Source of the DNA: Affinundibacterium seohonense
GTDB lineage: Bacteria > Pseudomonadota > Gammaproteobacteria > Burkholderiales > Burkholderiaceae_D
DNA length: 64,000 bases
Direction of reading: 5' to 3'
NCBI RefSeq assembly: GCF_014284305.1
Contig: NZ_JACOFW010000002.1
Coordinates: 62,001-126,000, forward strand
Numbering within the stretch: position 1 is the stretch's first letter; the number at the start of each line of letters is the position of its first letter. Position numbers and translations under genes: made by a program. This document shows, piece after piece, positions 1 to 8,306 of the stretch. The notes beneath the pieces are model-generated. The model was not told the DNA's origin. It ran no database searches and saw only the letters and a program-made list of their open reading frames with translations.

Positions 1-1294
1 GCGTGTGATTAGTACTAGCCGCAGTAAATATGGTCGCCATGAATGATGCTCCCGTGATGAGGCCAAGGTTACGTGCAAGATTTAACATGCCTGAGATAAT
101 TCCTCGCTGCCCGGCATCGACACTGTGCATGACGGCTGTATTATTCGCAGTTTGAAATAGCGCGTAGCCGGCGGTAATTGAAACTAGGGGGGCGATATAA
201 GAGGCGAGCCCAAAATTCCCAGCAAACGCAGTCAAAGAAGCACTGCCGATTCCCATGATCATCAAGCCAGCCGTGCACATAGTCGCTGCACCATAGCGAT
301 CGACCAAACGACCGGCAGGCAGGCCAGTGAGCGCGGCCACCATCGGTCCCGACGACATCACGAAGCCTATGTTGACCGCCGATAAGTGGTAGATGCCAGC
401 GAGATAAAAAGGGCCAACTACTAAGCTAGCCATGACCACGGTAGTGACCAGTCCGCTCATGATAAAGCCACTACTGAGACTGTGACTACGTGTCCGATTG
501 TGATGGCGATTGCGAAAGAGCGACAAAGGTATCAATGGTGCATCGGCTTTGCTTTGGTGGCGTAAAAATATTCCTAGGCCTATCATGGATACCAATAGTA
601 TGGCCGCGTTCAATCCATGGAAGCTGCCATGTCCGAGTGTCATCGCGAGCGCATAAGCGGCTAAACAACATGACAGTAAGAGGGTGCCGACAACATCAAA
701 ACGAATAGCTTGCTTCGGCTTGCGTGTTGGATCCGCAGGCAAATAGTAATAGGCCAGCACGCCAGTCAATAAACCGAGTGGCAAATTGATATAAAAAATC
801 GATGGCCAACCAAGGCCAAAGATTAAAGAACCACCGATTGTTGGACCGAGTGCGGTGCCAATGGCCGACATACTTCCAAGTAGCCCCATGGCACTCCCGG
901 TTTGGTCTTCCGCCACAGTTTCGGTCACCAATGCCATCGCTAGAGCCATCATGGTGGCAGCACCGCTGCCCTGCAACGCGCGTGCCGCAATGAGCACGTA
1001 GATGTCAGAGGCGATGGCGCATAGGGAGGATGCCATGGTGAAGACGAACAAGCCGGTCAATAATAATCTGCGCCGCCCGAACAGATCGCCCAATCGCCCG
1101 ACGCTGACGATGAGTGTCGTGATCGCCAGCAAATACGCCAGTACTACCCATTGCACCACTTGCATGCTGACGTCAAAGCTGCGCGCTAGTTCGGGTAGGG
1201 CGACATTCGCGCTACTCGTGCTCAGTGAGGACAGCAATGCGCTTAAGCTCAGTGCCGCCAGCGCTAGCTTGGTCTTGAGATTTTCCGCTTTCAT
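1..1294 (-). CDS. MFS drug exporter, DHA2/EmrB-QacA type (3' end outside window)
   Basis: The reverse strand is open without a stop from an ATG at 1294 to the window edge (about 431 codons), so the C-terminus is missing. The translation is a polytopic inner-membrane protein. It carries the motif A-like loop VGRLGDLFGRRRLLL in the first half and the antiporter motif C region ALGPTIGGSL followed by GWPSIFYINLPLG, which is typical of 14-TM proton-driven exporters. An AGGAAA sequence precedes the start at a workable distance. Family members are about 450-520 residues, so only the last one to three helices are lost. It is divergent from a LysR regulator, the usual layout for a regulated exporter. 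Substrate cannot be inferred. Confidence 0.9.
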   Translation of the reverse strand, partial: MKAENLKTKLALAALSLSALLSSLSTSSANVALPELARSFDVSMQVVQWVVLAYLLAITTLIVSVGRLGDLFGRRRLLLTGLFVFTMASSLCAIASDIYVLIAARALQGSGAATMMALAMALVTETVAEDQTGSAMGLLGSMSAIGTALGPTIGGSLIFGLGWPSIFYINLPLGLLTGVLAYYYLPADPTRKPKQAIRFDVVGTLLLSCCLAAYALAMTLGHGSFHGLNAAILLVSMIGLGIFLRHQSKADAPLIPLSLFRNRHHNRTRSHSLSSGFIMSGLVTTVVMASLVVGPFYLAGIYHLSAVNIGFVMSSGPMVAALTGLPAGRLVDRYGAATMCTAGLMIMGIGSASLTAFAGNFGLASYIAPLVSITAGYALFQTANNTAVMHSVDAGQRGIISGMLNLARNLGLITGASFMATIFTAASTNHT

Positions 1295-1497
1295 TTCGCC
1301 TATTTCCTTTCTGTATAAACTGTCTGTTGACCTCGTGAAAAGCGCAAAGTAAGGACAACCCTGTTGTGGCTGCATAAGTCGCAGTACACCTCGCGGCAAT
1401 TGCTAGCTTTTAGGCTTGTTGCAAACTGGTCGGTGCTCGCAGCGATCAATTGTGCTCAGATTACGATATGTCTGGATGTGGCGGAAGACGCAATATT

Positions 1498-1514
1498 TGC
1501 ACTTTATTCGTGCA
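1498..1514. promoter_or_regulatory. Possible LysR operator in the divergent promoter region
   Basis: An interrupted palindrome, TGCAC-N7-GTGCA, lies about 40 bp upstream of the LysR start in the region shared with the divergent MFS gene. LysR regulators usually bind interrupted dyads of this general kind next to their own promoter. The assignment is inference from position and symmetry only. Confidence 0.3.
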
Positions 1515-1555
1515 TGCAACGCCATATGTCGATGTCCTCGCGCTACAATCTCGGA

Positions 1556-2479
1556 ATGATACGACCGGGCTTGAATCTACTCATCACACTTGACGCCATA
1601 CTGACCGAGGGCAGTGTGGCCAAGGCTGCACGGCGTTTACATTTGAGCCCTTCGGCGATGAGTCGCGCCTTAGCGCGATTGCGGGACACCATGGGTGATC
1701 CATTGTTAGTGCGCGCAGGTCGCGGCCTAGTGGCAACACCGCGAGCTGTCGAATTACGTGAACAAGTCAGTCAATTGGTACAACAAGCCGAGGCCGTTTT
1801 GCGGCCATTGAGCGACGTCGATCTAAGCCAACTCACACGTACATTTACCTTGCGCAGTAGCGAGGGCTTTGCCGAGAATTTTGGCGCTGAATTAATCCAG
1901 CGCGCCCATACGCAAGCGCCCGGCGTGCGGCTAAATTTTATGATCAAAGCAGATAAAGACAGTCAGTTATTGCGCGATGGCGAAGTCGATGTAGAAACAG
2001 GCGTGGTCACTAGCACGATGAGCCCAGAGTTGCGCACTCAGGCCTTGTTTCGCGATCGCTTCATCGGTGTGATGCGTGCCGATCATCCAGCGCTTGTGCG
2101 CCTTCAACAAAATAAGAAAGCCGGTAATATAAAAATCAGTTTGGCTCGCTATCTGGACAGTCAACACATCGGCATCTCACGTAAGGGCCTTGTCTCTGGC
2201 CCAGTCGATAGCGCTCTGCAAGAGTTGAACAGAACCCGCCACATTAGCACTATCGTCGCAGGTTTTTCCACAGCGCTGGCGCTGGCACGCAGCACCGATT
2301 TAATCGCCAGTGTGCCTGAGCGCCACACTGGAAATTTGCGCGATGGCATGTACAGTTTTACCCTGCCGTTCACCGTACCTGAGATCAGTGTCGCCTTAAT
2401 CTGGCATCCTCGTATGCAAGCTGATCCCGCGCACCGTTGGCTGCGCGAGTTGGTGCTGGCAACTTGCAGCAAGTCTTGA
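1556..2479 (+). CDS. LysR-family transcriptional regulator
   Basis: This is a 307-residue protein with an N-terminal winged helix-turn-helix (about residues 4-62: LLITLDAILTEGSVAKAARR, then LSPSAMSRALARLR). A LysR substrate-binding domain follows from about residue 90. The frame stays open further upstream from a TTG at 1364, but the ATG at 1556 places the HTH at the normal distance from the N-terminus and gives the normal family length. It reads away from the MFS exporter at 1-1294, so it most likely controls that gene and itself. The effector is unknown. Confidence 0.9.
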   Translation: MIRPGLNLLITLDAILTEGSVAKAARRLHLSPSAMSRALARLRDTMGDPLLVRAGRGLVATPRAVELREQVSQLVQQAEAVLRPLSDVDLSQLTRTFTLRSSEGFAENFGAELIQRAHTQAPGVRLNFMIKADKDSQLLRDGEVDVETGVVTSTMSPELRTQALFRDRFIGVMRADHPALVRLQQNKKAGNIKISLARYLDSQHIGISRKGLVSGPVDSALQELNRTRHISTIVAGFSTALALARSTDLIASVPERHTGNLRDGMYSFTLPFTVPEISVALIWHPRMQADPAHRWLRELVLATCSKS

Positions 2480-2697
2480 GACGTCATCGACTTCGTCTTC
2501 AAGAATTCTATTTATCTAAAAATTTCCCTTGAAATCTCTGCTCGCATCGTCCATATTGTTTTTAAACAGCTTTGCTTTTTCTTCTTTTGTTCTATTGATC
2601 TATTACTCCTACCAGATCATTTCAGTACCAACGCTGTATCCAGCCCTACCTTGTACTTCGCCAGTTTTTTGAATGAGCCAGTCGAAAGGATATTGTC

Positions 2698-3135
2698 ATG
2701 GAACATAGCAAGCCTCCCACCAAAGCCCATGCCGATCAGGATAAATCGGTGCCGATGACAGAACTCAATATGACACCGATGATTGATGTCATGCTAGTGT
2801 TGATCATCATGTTCATTACGACTTTGCCTTTGTCACAAAACGCAGTAAATTTGAATTTGCCCACCGCCTGCAAAGCTAATTGCGCAAAGCCTGAGGTGGT
2901 GCGAGTGGATGTGGATTTTGATGGTACTTTGAGTTGGAATGGAGAGGTGCTGGAGAAATCTCAACTAGATCGCCGATTTTCGATTTTAGCCGAGATGCGC
3001 AAACAACCCGAAGTGCAATTGCTCGCACATCGTTTAGTCGCCTATAAGGAGGTTGCGGCAGTGTTGGCCTCTGCGCAAAGTCGCGGCGTCAAATCCATGG
3101 GCATTATCGGCAATGAGCAGTACATGACTCGGTAG
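2698..3135 (+). CDS. ExbD/TolR-family biopolymer transport protein (orphan)
   Basis: This 145-residue protein has one N-terminal membrane segment (about residues 27-48). It begins with the signature LNMTPMIDVMLVLIIMF, whose membrane Asp (D29 or close) is the proton-carrying residue in ExbD, TolR and MotB. A periplasmic domain follows. Proteins of this family work with an ExbB/TolQ proton channel to energise TonB or the envelope. Here no exbB/tolQ or tonB lies beside it: the gene stands alone behind LysR and ends at a terminator, so it presumably uses a partner encoded elsewhere. An AGGA sequence precedes the ATG. A periplasmic Cys pair (ACKANCAK, around residues 59-63) is visible and may form a disulphide. 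Confidence 0.88.
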   Translation: MEHSKPPTKAHADQDKSVPMTELNMTPMIDVMLVLIIMFITTLPLSQNAVNLNLPTACKANCAKPEVVRVDVDFDGTLSWNGEVLEKSQLDRRFSILAEMRKQPEVQLLAHRLVAYKEVAAVLASAQSRGVKSMGIIGNEQYMTR

Positions 3136-3177
3136 TATGAATACTGATTAGCTTAAAGACGACTTTAGTGCGTCTGT

Positions 3178-3207
3178 GCCGCGTGGCAAATTGCACGCGG
3201 CTTTTTT
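3178..3207 (+). terminator. Rho-independent terminator after the exbD-like gene
   Basis: Perfect 8-bp stem GCCGCGTG/CACGCGGC with an 8-nt loop, followed directly by six T. Confidence 0.85.
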
Positions 3208-3343
3208 GTTTTATTGGGCTGAAAATGGAGTGGTCTGTGAACAAAAAATTGATGCGTGATATGATCTTTCCCGCTTGTTGAAAAACCATTGGAGCCCAAG
3301 AAACGGCTCCATTTTTCTCCTCCCATTACTTCAGGAAACCATC

Positions 3344-3964
3344 ATGCCACAACTCAAAATTACCTATTTCGATACTCACGGTGGACGTGCAGAACCAGTA
3401 CGATTGGCTTTAGCCATTGGCAATATCGCATTTGACGATCATCGTTTTTCCTACCCAGAATTTGGCGAAGTTCGCAAAAACACCCCGTTTGGCCAAGTGC
3501 CGACTTTAGAAGTCGACGGCGTTCAAGTCACCCAGTGCGACTCCATGTTGCGTTATGCTGGTCAACTCGCTGGCCTCTATCCAAACGATGCGTATCAAGC
3601 TTTGTTGTGTGATGAAGTCATGTATGTCGTCGAAGAAGCTGGCGTTAAAATGGGACCAACCTATCGCATGGCAGGCGAAGAACAAAAAGCTGCACGCCTC
3701 GCCTTGGTCAATGGCTCTATTCCTGTTTATTTGCGTTGGTTAGAAAAACAATTGTTGGCACATGGCGGTGAATACTTCGCCGACAATCGTTTGACCGTCG
3801 CCGATTTGAAAGTATTCATCGATGTGCGCACGTTGAATTCAGGACGCTTGGATCACGTGCCGACCGATTTGGTAGAGCAAGTTGCGCCAGCGTTGAATGC
3901 GCATGCTAAGCGTATTGGTGAGCATCCGGCGGTGGTGGCCTATTATGCGAAGTTTGCTAAATAA
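3344..3964 (+). CDS. Glutathione S-transferase, sigma/pi-like
   Basis: This 206-residue cytosolic protein has a thioredoxin-fold N-terminal domain (LKITYFDTHGGRAEPVRLAL) with the catalytic-type Tyr at about residue 7. The glutathione-binding segment FGQVPTLEVDGVQVTQCDSMLRY contains the cis-Pro and the Gln/Asp-Ser positions. An all-helical C-terminal domain follows (YFADNRLTVADLKVFIDV). The YF...GRAEPVR pattern belongs to the alpha/mu/pi/sigma branch, less common in bacteria than the beta class. The frame is open upstream, but AGGAAA at 3333-3338 and the family start pattern select the ATG at 3344. It probably conjugates glutathione to electrophiles. It is a single-gene unit with terminators on both sides. 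Confidence 0.92.
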   Translation: MPQLKITYFDTHGGRAEPVRLALAIGNIAFDDHRFSYPEFGEVRKNTPFGQVPTLEVDGVQVTQCDSMLRYAGQLAGLYPNDAYQALLCDEVMYVVEEAGVKMGPTYRMAGEEQKAARLALVNGSIPVYLRWLEKQLLAHGGEYFADNRLTVADLKVFIDVRTLNSGRLDHVPTDLVEQVAPALNAHAKRIGEHPAVVAYYAKFAK

Positions 3965-4022
3965 TCGATGAATTCGTGCTGATTGTTTTAGCCTGAGTTT
4001 GGTAAATTTGTTGGAAAGAATG

Positions 4023-4057
4023 CCCGCAATTGGGTTTGCTAATTGCGGGTGTTTTTT
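4023..4057 (+). terminator. Rho-independent terminator after the GST gene
   Basis: Perfect 9-bp stem CCCGCAATT/AATTGCGGG with a 9-nt loop, then TG and six T. Confidence 0.88.
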
Positions 4058-4104
4058 ATTGTGGAATGTGTTTGGGGTGCGACGTTTTTGATACGATCGT
4101 TTTG

Positions 4105-4596
4105 CTATTTATTTTTAGATGACATCGTTGTCGTACATAATTTTGCTTTGTCAGGAATATTGGTGATCATTTCTTGTGCCTGATAATTACCCCAAATTGA
4201 CAGAACTAACAAAGGGAGAAACGCCGTTAAATGGGCGTAAGCGATAAGTCGCGCGGCTTTACCTCGGCGGATTCTGGTTGGTCGATAAACCCTCTCACCG
4301 GCTGGTGGAAATTGATCATCGCGAATTATTTTGTATCCGCGCCAACCAAGCAAGGTGGCAACTAGCACGCTGATACTTGCGGGAATACCGACAAAAATGC
4401 CGTACCAAAAAATGCTTACGCCATCTATGCCGAACAGCTTATGACAAGGCGCAGAGACGGCAAACTCGGCAAGCCAAGGAAATACGTAAAGTTTGCCGAG
4501 GACGATGATTAACGCACCAAGAGTGATGCCAACAATCAGAGTCCTGAAGCGTTCGGCTGTGGTGTATTTTTGTGCAAATTCTGGTTCTGGTGACAT
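4105..4596 (-). CDS. Hypothetical three-helix membrane protein
   Basis: This 163-residue protein is not recognised. Hydrophobic segments are visible at about residues 21-41 (LIVGITLGALIIVLGKLYVF), 65-85 (YGIFVGIPASISVLVATLLG) and 122-142 (HLTAFLPLLVLSIWG). A basic loop lies between helices two and three (YRPTRIRRGKAARL), which is probably cytoplasmic. The ATG at 4596 is preferred to a TTG six bases upstream because GTGGA lies about 7 nt before it. A similarly small membrane gene follows upstream on the same strand, but nothing in either suggests a function. Confidence 0.6.
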   Translation of the reverse strand: MSPEPEFAQKYTTAERFRTLIVGITLGALIIVLGKLYVFPWLAEFAVSAPCHKLFGIDGVSIFWYGIFVGIPASISVLVATLLGWRGYKIIRDDQFPPAGERVYRPTRIRRGKAARLIAYAHLTAFLPLLVLSIWGNYQAQEMITNIPDKAKLCTTTMSSKNK

Positions 4597-4682
4597 ATTC
4601 AATCCACTAACTATGTGACGTTTCTTTGATCGTTAAAAACAGTTTGTTCAGATCTTTCGATCTGTAATTGTCGCGTTAAACT

Positions 4683-5000
4683 CTATTTGGTCTTTTCATG
4701 CTTTTGTAGCCGTAGAGATAACGCCCATAAAAAACATAAAGCGGACACATAGAGAAAGCCGATGCCGTAAATGACACCCATGTGCATATCATTGCTGTTG
4801 TTAAGCACCAAAAAGACCTCGCTCAAAGGCTTCTGTGAAATCAAAGTTCCAAGTAAAGCGGTAAGGCCGAGTAAGGCGATGCCACTTAATGCAATTCGAC
4901 CTGATAAGTGAAACGAAATTTTTTGATGCTGACGCGCCGCTATCCAAGCAAAGCATAAAGAAAAAATCAGTAAATTGATGAGTAGCTTTTGCATAGGCAT
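4683..5000 (-). CDS. Hypothetical small membrane protein
   Basis: This protein of about 105 residues has three predicted helices: residues 5-22, 36-54 (IALSGIALLGLTALLGTLI) and 76-97 (YGIGFLYVSALCFLWALSL). It ends in a basic tail. No family is recognised. The start is uncertain: ATG codons lie at 5000 and 4994 and a TTG at 5009, none with a good ribosome-binding site. It lies between two other unknown minus-strand genes and may be co-transcribed with them. Confidence 0.5.
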   Translation of the reverse strand: MPMQKLLINLLIFSLCFAWIAARQHQKISFHLSGRIALSGIALLGLTALLGTLISQKPLSEVFLVLNNSNDMHMGVIYGIGFLYVSALCFLWALSLRLQKHEKTK

Positions 5001-5033
5001 TGATGTCAAAAGTGGGGCCAGATTTGGGTCTGC

Positions 5034-5468
5034 TCAGATACATTCTTGAGTTTGATCGCGCCCGTCTTCAGATGGAGATACTTGATAGATTGTAATTGCA
5101 AAGCTAGCGCCAATCGTCGCGATCTTGAGCAATGTATCCGCTGATATTTCGCTCTTATAGTATGGCAGTGTATTTCCACTTTCAAAACCAAAGTCAAATG
5201 TTCTTGAATTCGCTCTATTCCACAAGTCCCTCAGTTCAATAGGAAGCTTACTTATCTGCTCGACAAAGAAATTGGCGCAATTTTCGGGAGTCTTGTCTTC
5301 CTCATTAAACCAACATGGTTCTAAACTCAAATGATATAAATTATCGATCTTTTGATTTCCAAGGACGAAGGCGGGTTCTTCGAAGTGATCGGCTAATGGA
5401 CTCAAGTTTTCGTCGGAGATTATCTCAACATCGAGCGTTATAAAATTTGGTGGAATGAGAGAGTCCAT
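5034..5468 (-). CDS. Hypothetical protein, possibly DUF4279-like
   Basis: This 144-residue soluble, acidic protein has no signal or membrane segment. The C-terminal half (about residues 92-134: RTFDFGFESGNT, then SADTLLKIATIGASFAITIYQ) resembles the end of DUF4279 proteins, small immunity-like or housekeeping proteins of unknown function. This resemblance is from memory and is weak. The gene is A+T-richer than its neighbours, as is the 400-bp spacer upstream of it, which could reflect recent acquisition. The ATG at 5468 is chosen over a TTG at 5474. Confidence 0.55.
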   Translation of the reverse strand: MDSLIPPNFITLDVEIISDENLSPLADHFEEPAFVLGNQKIDNLYHLSLEPCWFNEEDKTPENCANFFVEQISKLPIELRDLWNRANSRTFDFGFESGNTLPYYKSEISADTLLKIATIGASFAITIYQVSPSEDGRDQTQECI

Positions 5469-5875
5469 GGGCAAAAGTGTCTTTAAGGTGAAAATGCTGG
5501 GGCGCTGATTTCTCCCTAATTCAAAAAGGAAAAATCTACTTCTATCGGGAATTGAGTCTAGTTTTTCGCTAATTATTTTTCAGTCTAATTATCGATGGTG
5601 AAAAAGCTATTTTGCATTTTAATCCACATCCAACACCAGTTGTTGATCAACCAACGCCGCTAGACTCCTGCCTGCGCAGGAGTGACGACAAATTCGTGCT
5701 GATGTGAGTTTAGCAAAGCTGGCGTTACAGAAAGTGGCACACACTCATGCCTCGCAGTCATGCCTTGCACTAAAACCAGGCCACATCACCAACCTGACTT
5801 CAACCACCATTTGCACTACAATGCCGAACTTCCCAAGCTGATCGCTAGCTTGTCCTTGCCGCATAGATAATCACC
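5469..5875. other. Non-coding spacer with one palindromic repeat
   Basis: No convincing gene is seen in these 400 bp. The left half is A+T-rich. The only clear structure is the palindrome at 5664-5688. The promoter of the DTW-domain gene should lie in the right part, but no strong hexamers were recognised. Confidence 0.5.
5664..5688. repeat. dRS3-like short palindromic repeat
   Basis: ACTCCTGC-CTGC-GCAGGAGT is a perfect 8-bp hairpin followed by GACG. It has the form of the dispersed stem-loop repeats known in Neisseria (dRS3) and in other beta- and gammaproteobacteria. A degenerate relative with the same CTGCC...GCAGGA.TGACG pattern lies at 10098-10119. Confidence 0.55.
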
Positions 5876-6628
5876 ATGAGTCAGACCTTTCCCCCGCATG
5901 CCGTTTCTCGTCTTCGTTCTGCACGTTTAGAACGTAGCACCCGTCCGTTTTTGGCGCGTGGTGGGCCTAGTGGTGAGCGTTGTGCTGGTTGCCGTTTGAT
6001 TTTGAGTCATTGCTTGTGCGATTTGCGCAGTGTGGTGCCGACGCAGGCTGGGGTTTGTTTGTTGATGGCGGAGCATGAGACTTTGAAGCCTAGTAACACG
6101 GGTTGGTTGATCGCGGATGTGATTCCGCAGACCTGGGCTTTTGGGTGGGCGCGGACTACTGTGGAGCCAGCTTTGTTGGCACTCTTGGCTGATCCGCAAT
6201 GGCAGCCTTATGTGGTGTTTCCTGGTGAATTCGTGCCGCCTGAACGGGTGGTTTCGCAGCTTTTGCCTTCACAGCTTGTCGGTGAAAGTCCGGTAGAGAA
6301 AAAGCCCTTATTCATTTTGCTCGATGCGACTTGGCCTGAGGCGCGTAAGATTTTTAAGAAGAGTCCTTACTTGAATGCCTTTCCGGTATTGAGTTTGGCA
6401 CCGGAACAACTCTCGCGTTATCGCTTGCGTCGTTCTCGTCGCGATGATCATTTGTGTACGTCGGAAGTGGCGGCTCTGTGTCTTGCTCTGGCAGGTGAGA
6501 CGCTGGCGGCGCAAACCATGGAAGCCTATCTCGATGTGTTCACCGAGCATTATCTGAGCGCCAAGCAGCAGCGCAAGATTGATCGTGAGGATGAGGTGCA
6601 TCAACGCTTATTGGCCTTGCGCGCCTGA
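5876..6628 (+). CDS. tapT: DTW-domain tRNA-uridine aminocarboxypropyltransferase
   Basis: This 250-residue cytosolic protein carries the family signature DATW (residues 150-153, LLDATWPEARKIFKKS). In TapT/YfiP this marks the S-adenosylmethionine-dependent transfer of a 3-amino-3-carboxypropyl group to uridine 47 of tRNA (acp3U). A four-Cys cluster near the N-terminus (C36, C39, C46, C48) fits the metal site of the family. The basic RLRRSRRDDHLCTSEVAAL stretch is the other conserved block. The ATG at 5876 is the first start in frame and gives family length. The gene stands alone between a non-coding spacer and a DUF3297 gene. DTW proteins have several paralogues, so the symbol is a best guess. 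Confidence 0.85.
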   Translation: MSQTFPPHAVSRLRSARLERSTRPFLARGGPSGERCAGCRLILSHCLCDLRSVVPTQAGVCLLMAEHETLKPSNTGWLIADVIPQTWAFGWARTTVEPALLALLADPQWQPYVVFPGEFVPPERVVSQLLPSQLVGESPVEKKPLFILLDATWPEARKIFKKSPYLNAFPVLSLAPEQLSRYRLRRSRRDDHLCTSEVAALCLALAGETLAAQTMEAYLDVFTEHYLSAKQQRKIDREDEVHQRLLALRA

Positions 6629-6762
6629 CCATGGCTTGTCTTTGGGATTTGCTCCTACTGTATATCTCCTTGAAAAACGGCTAAACTAGCGCACTTCGCG
6701 GCGGGCTTGCTATGTTTGGACATCGCCAACGCCAGTTTTCACTCTTTTATAAGCTCATCATC

Positions 6763-7008
6763 ATGACAGATACTAGCAAACCAGCATTCCCAGATCGTCT
6801 CTCTGTAGATCCACGTAATAAATACTATGTAGCTGAAATTTTTGATCATGAAGTCGGTATTTTGCTGAACGGCAAAGAGCGTTTGGGCGTGGAAGAATAC
6901 TGCATCAGCGAAGGCTGGATTACCGTGCCAGCGGGTAAGACTTTAGATCGTAAAGGCATGCCGATGATGATTAAAGTTAAGGGCGTGGTTGAGCCGTTCT
7001 ATCGTTAA
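6763..7008 (+). CDS. DUF3297 family protein
   Basis: This 81-residue soluble protein begins MTDTSKPAFPDRLSVDP and contains GVEEYCISEGWITV, the hallmark block of DUF3297, a small conserved family of unknown function found mostly in proteobacteria. The frame is open upstream to 6712, but homologues start with MTDT..PALPDRLSVDPRS, so the ATG at 6763 is chosen. The protein is all-beta in appearance with one Cys. The next gene starts 28 bp downstream and might be co-transcribed. Confidence 0.85.
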   Translation: MTDTSKPAFPDRLSVDPRNKYYVAEIFDHEVGILLNGKERLGVEEYCISEGWITVPAGKTLDRKGMPMMIKVKGVVEPFYR

Positions 7009-7036
7009 TTTGCGCTAAGACTTCAGCAACGTTCTC

Positions 7037-8245
7037 ATGGCCAACTACAGCAAAGTGCAATTCATTTCCTGGGAGTTGTACACAGGAACGGCGAAGAAGT
7101 CGACTGATCCCAGTCAAACCTATTACTCTGGATTATCCAACACCACCAGCGACTATCGTACCGATGTGCTTGGTCAGTGTTGGGATATCGAAGCGCGCCT
7201 TGCGTTTATTGCCGACGCGATGCGCAAGGCTTTCGCCGCAGCCGATCCTAGCCCAACTACTTTAAAGCTTTTTATCGCGCCTGAATTTTTGTGTCGTGGT
7301 GCGGGTGGTGCGTATTTGCATGATTTGATTGATGGTTGGGTCGGTCCCGCGCCATCCGACTTCGGATTAAGCGCACCATACGACCGCGCTTGGGGTGGCT
7401 TGTTTGGAGGCATGCAAGATTTGGCGGCAAAGCCAGAATATGAACATGGCTTGTTTGTGTTTGGGACGGCGATTACTGCCTCGTTCCCAACTGCGGAGGC
7501 GCTCAACGGACAGTTTCTGTTAGACCCTACGCAGCCGGGCGAGGTGTATAACACGGCATTGATACAACGCGGTGGTGAGGACAACACCGAAGCGAACTAC
7601 GCTTCACGCAAACAGTACATGTCGGGCATCGACTTTTTGAAATGGAGCGGCTCAGTCGCACAGCATACCTATCAACAAGTACACATGCTCGATCCTGAAT
7701 ACGTGATTCCTGCGGATGTGTTGGGCGTGACCGAAGGTGGCGCGAGATTTCGAATAGCTGGCATTCACGATGCGGCAGGACAGCCGATCGACTTTGGCAT
7801 CGAGATTTGTTTGGATCACGCCAAAAGTGGCGGCAATCGCCAGCATCCCTATGGACGTTTGCGGACAGCGAATCAGTGGGTCAAGATACAACTAGTGCCC
7901 TCTGCTGGCATGGGCTTAATGCCTCCTTCTATCCGTTTATTGCCAGCGGCTGGCCCGACGCCACATGCTTATGCGATCAACTGTGATGGCTACACCACCT
8001 TAGAAAATAATGTGTTTGGCAGTCATACGCAAATTTGGAATGGCGCTAATGGCGCGGATGTACCCGAGGTGAACAGGTTGGTTGAGGTTGGTGGCGGTGA
8101 TGCTTATCCAGGCACGCAATTACTACCAATTGCTGAACAGGTGATGACTAGCAATGGGATCGTGTTCGCCAAGCAGTTGTGGGGGAATGGCGGCTCGGTT
8201 AACGGCGCTGGTCACGTTCGCGTAATGCCACCGCTTGATTTGTAG
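7037..8245 (+). CDS. Divergent nitrilase-superfamily (CN hydrolase) protein
   Basis: This 402-residue protein has no signal peptide. Three segments fit the Glu-Lys-Cys triad of carbon-nitrogen hydrolases: E83 in LFIAPEFLCRG, K192 in ASRKQYMSG after YNTALIQRGG, and C258 in DFGIEICLDHAKSGG. Spacing and context match nitrilase-fold amidases, but the insertions between the motifs and the total length exceed the usual 260-340 residues, and the N-terminus is unlike the common branches. It should hydrolyse an amide or nitrile; the substrate is unknown. It follows the DUF3297 gene closely and precedes an HD hydrolase by 61 bp, so these may form one transcript. The triad assignment is from motif reading, not alignment. 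Confidence 0.7.
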   Translation: MANYSKVQFISWELYTGTAKKSTDPSQTYYSGLSNTTSDYRTDVLGQCWDIEARLAFIADAMRKAFAAADPSPTTLKLFIAPEFLCRGAGGAYLHDLIDGWVGPAPSDFGLSAPYDRAWGGLFGGMQDLAAKPEYEHGLFVFGTAITASFPTAEALNGQFLLDPTQPGEVYNTALIQRGGEDNTEANYASRKQYMSGIDFLKWSGSVAQHTYQQVHMLDPEYVIPADVLGVTEGGARFRIAGIHDAAGQPIDFGIEICLDHAKSGGNRQHPYGRLRTANQWVKIQLVPSAGMGLMPPSIRLLPAAGPTPHAYAINCDGYTTLENNVFGSHTQIWNGANGADVPEVNRLVEVGGGDAYPGTQLLPIAEQVMTSNGIVFAKQLWGNGGSVNGAGHVRVMPPLDL

Positions 8246-8263
8246 GTCTGGTTTTTTAAAGAA

Positions 8264-8299
8264 GAATTTAGGAACGAATTTAGGAAAGAGTTTAGGAAC
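8264..8299 (+). repeat. Three tandem 12-bp repeats carrying Shine-Dalgarno-like cores
   Basis: Units at 8264-8275, 8276-8287 and 8288-8299 read GAATTTAGGAAC, GAATTTAGGAAA and GAGTTTAGGAAC. Each contains AGGAA. The last AGGAA (8294-8298) sits 8 nt before the ATG of the HD-domain gene and is its ribosome-binding site, so the array is a triplicated leader. Confidence 0.85.
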
Positions 8300-8306
8300 A
8301 GCGATC

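Noticed and set aside
1002-1352. A 116-codon plus-strand frame
   Set aside because: It lies opposite the conserved N-terminal half of the MFS exporter and has Ser/Thr/Ala-rich nonsense composition.
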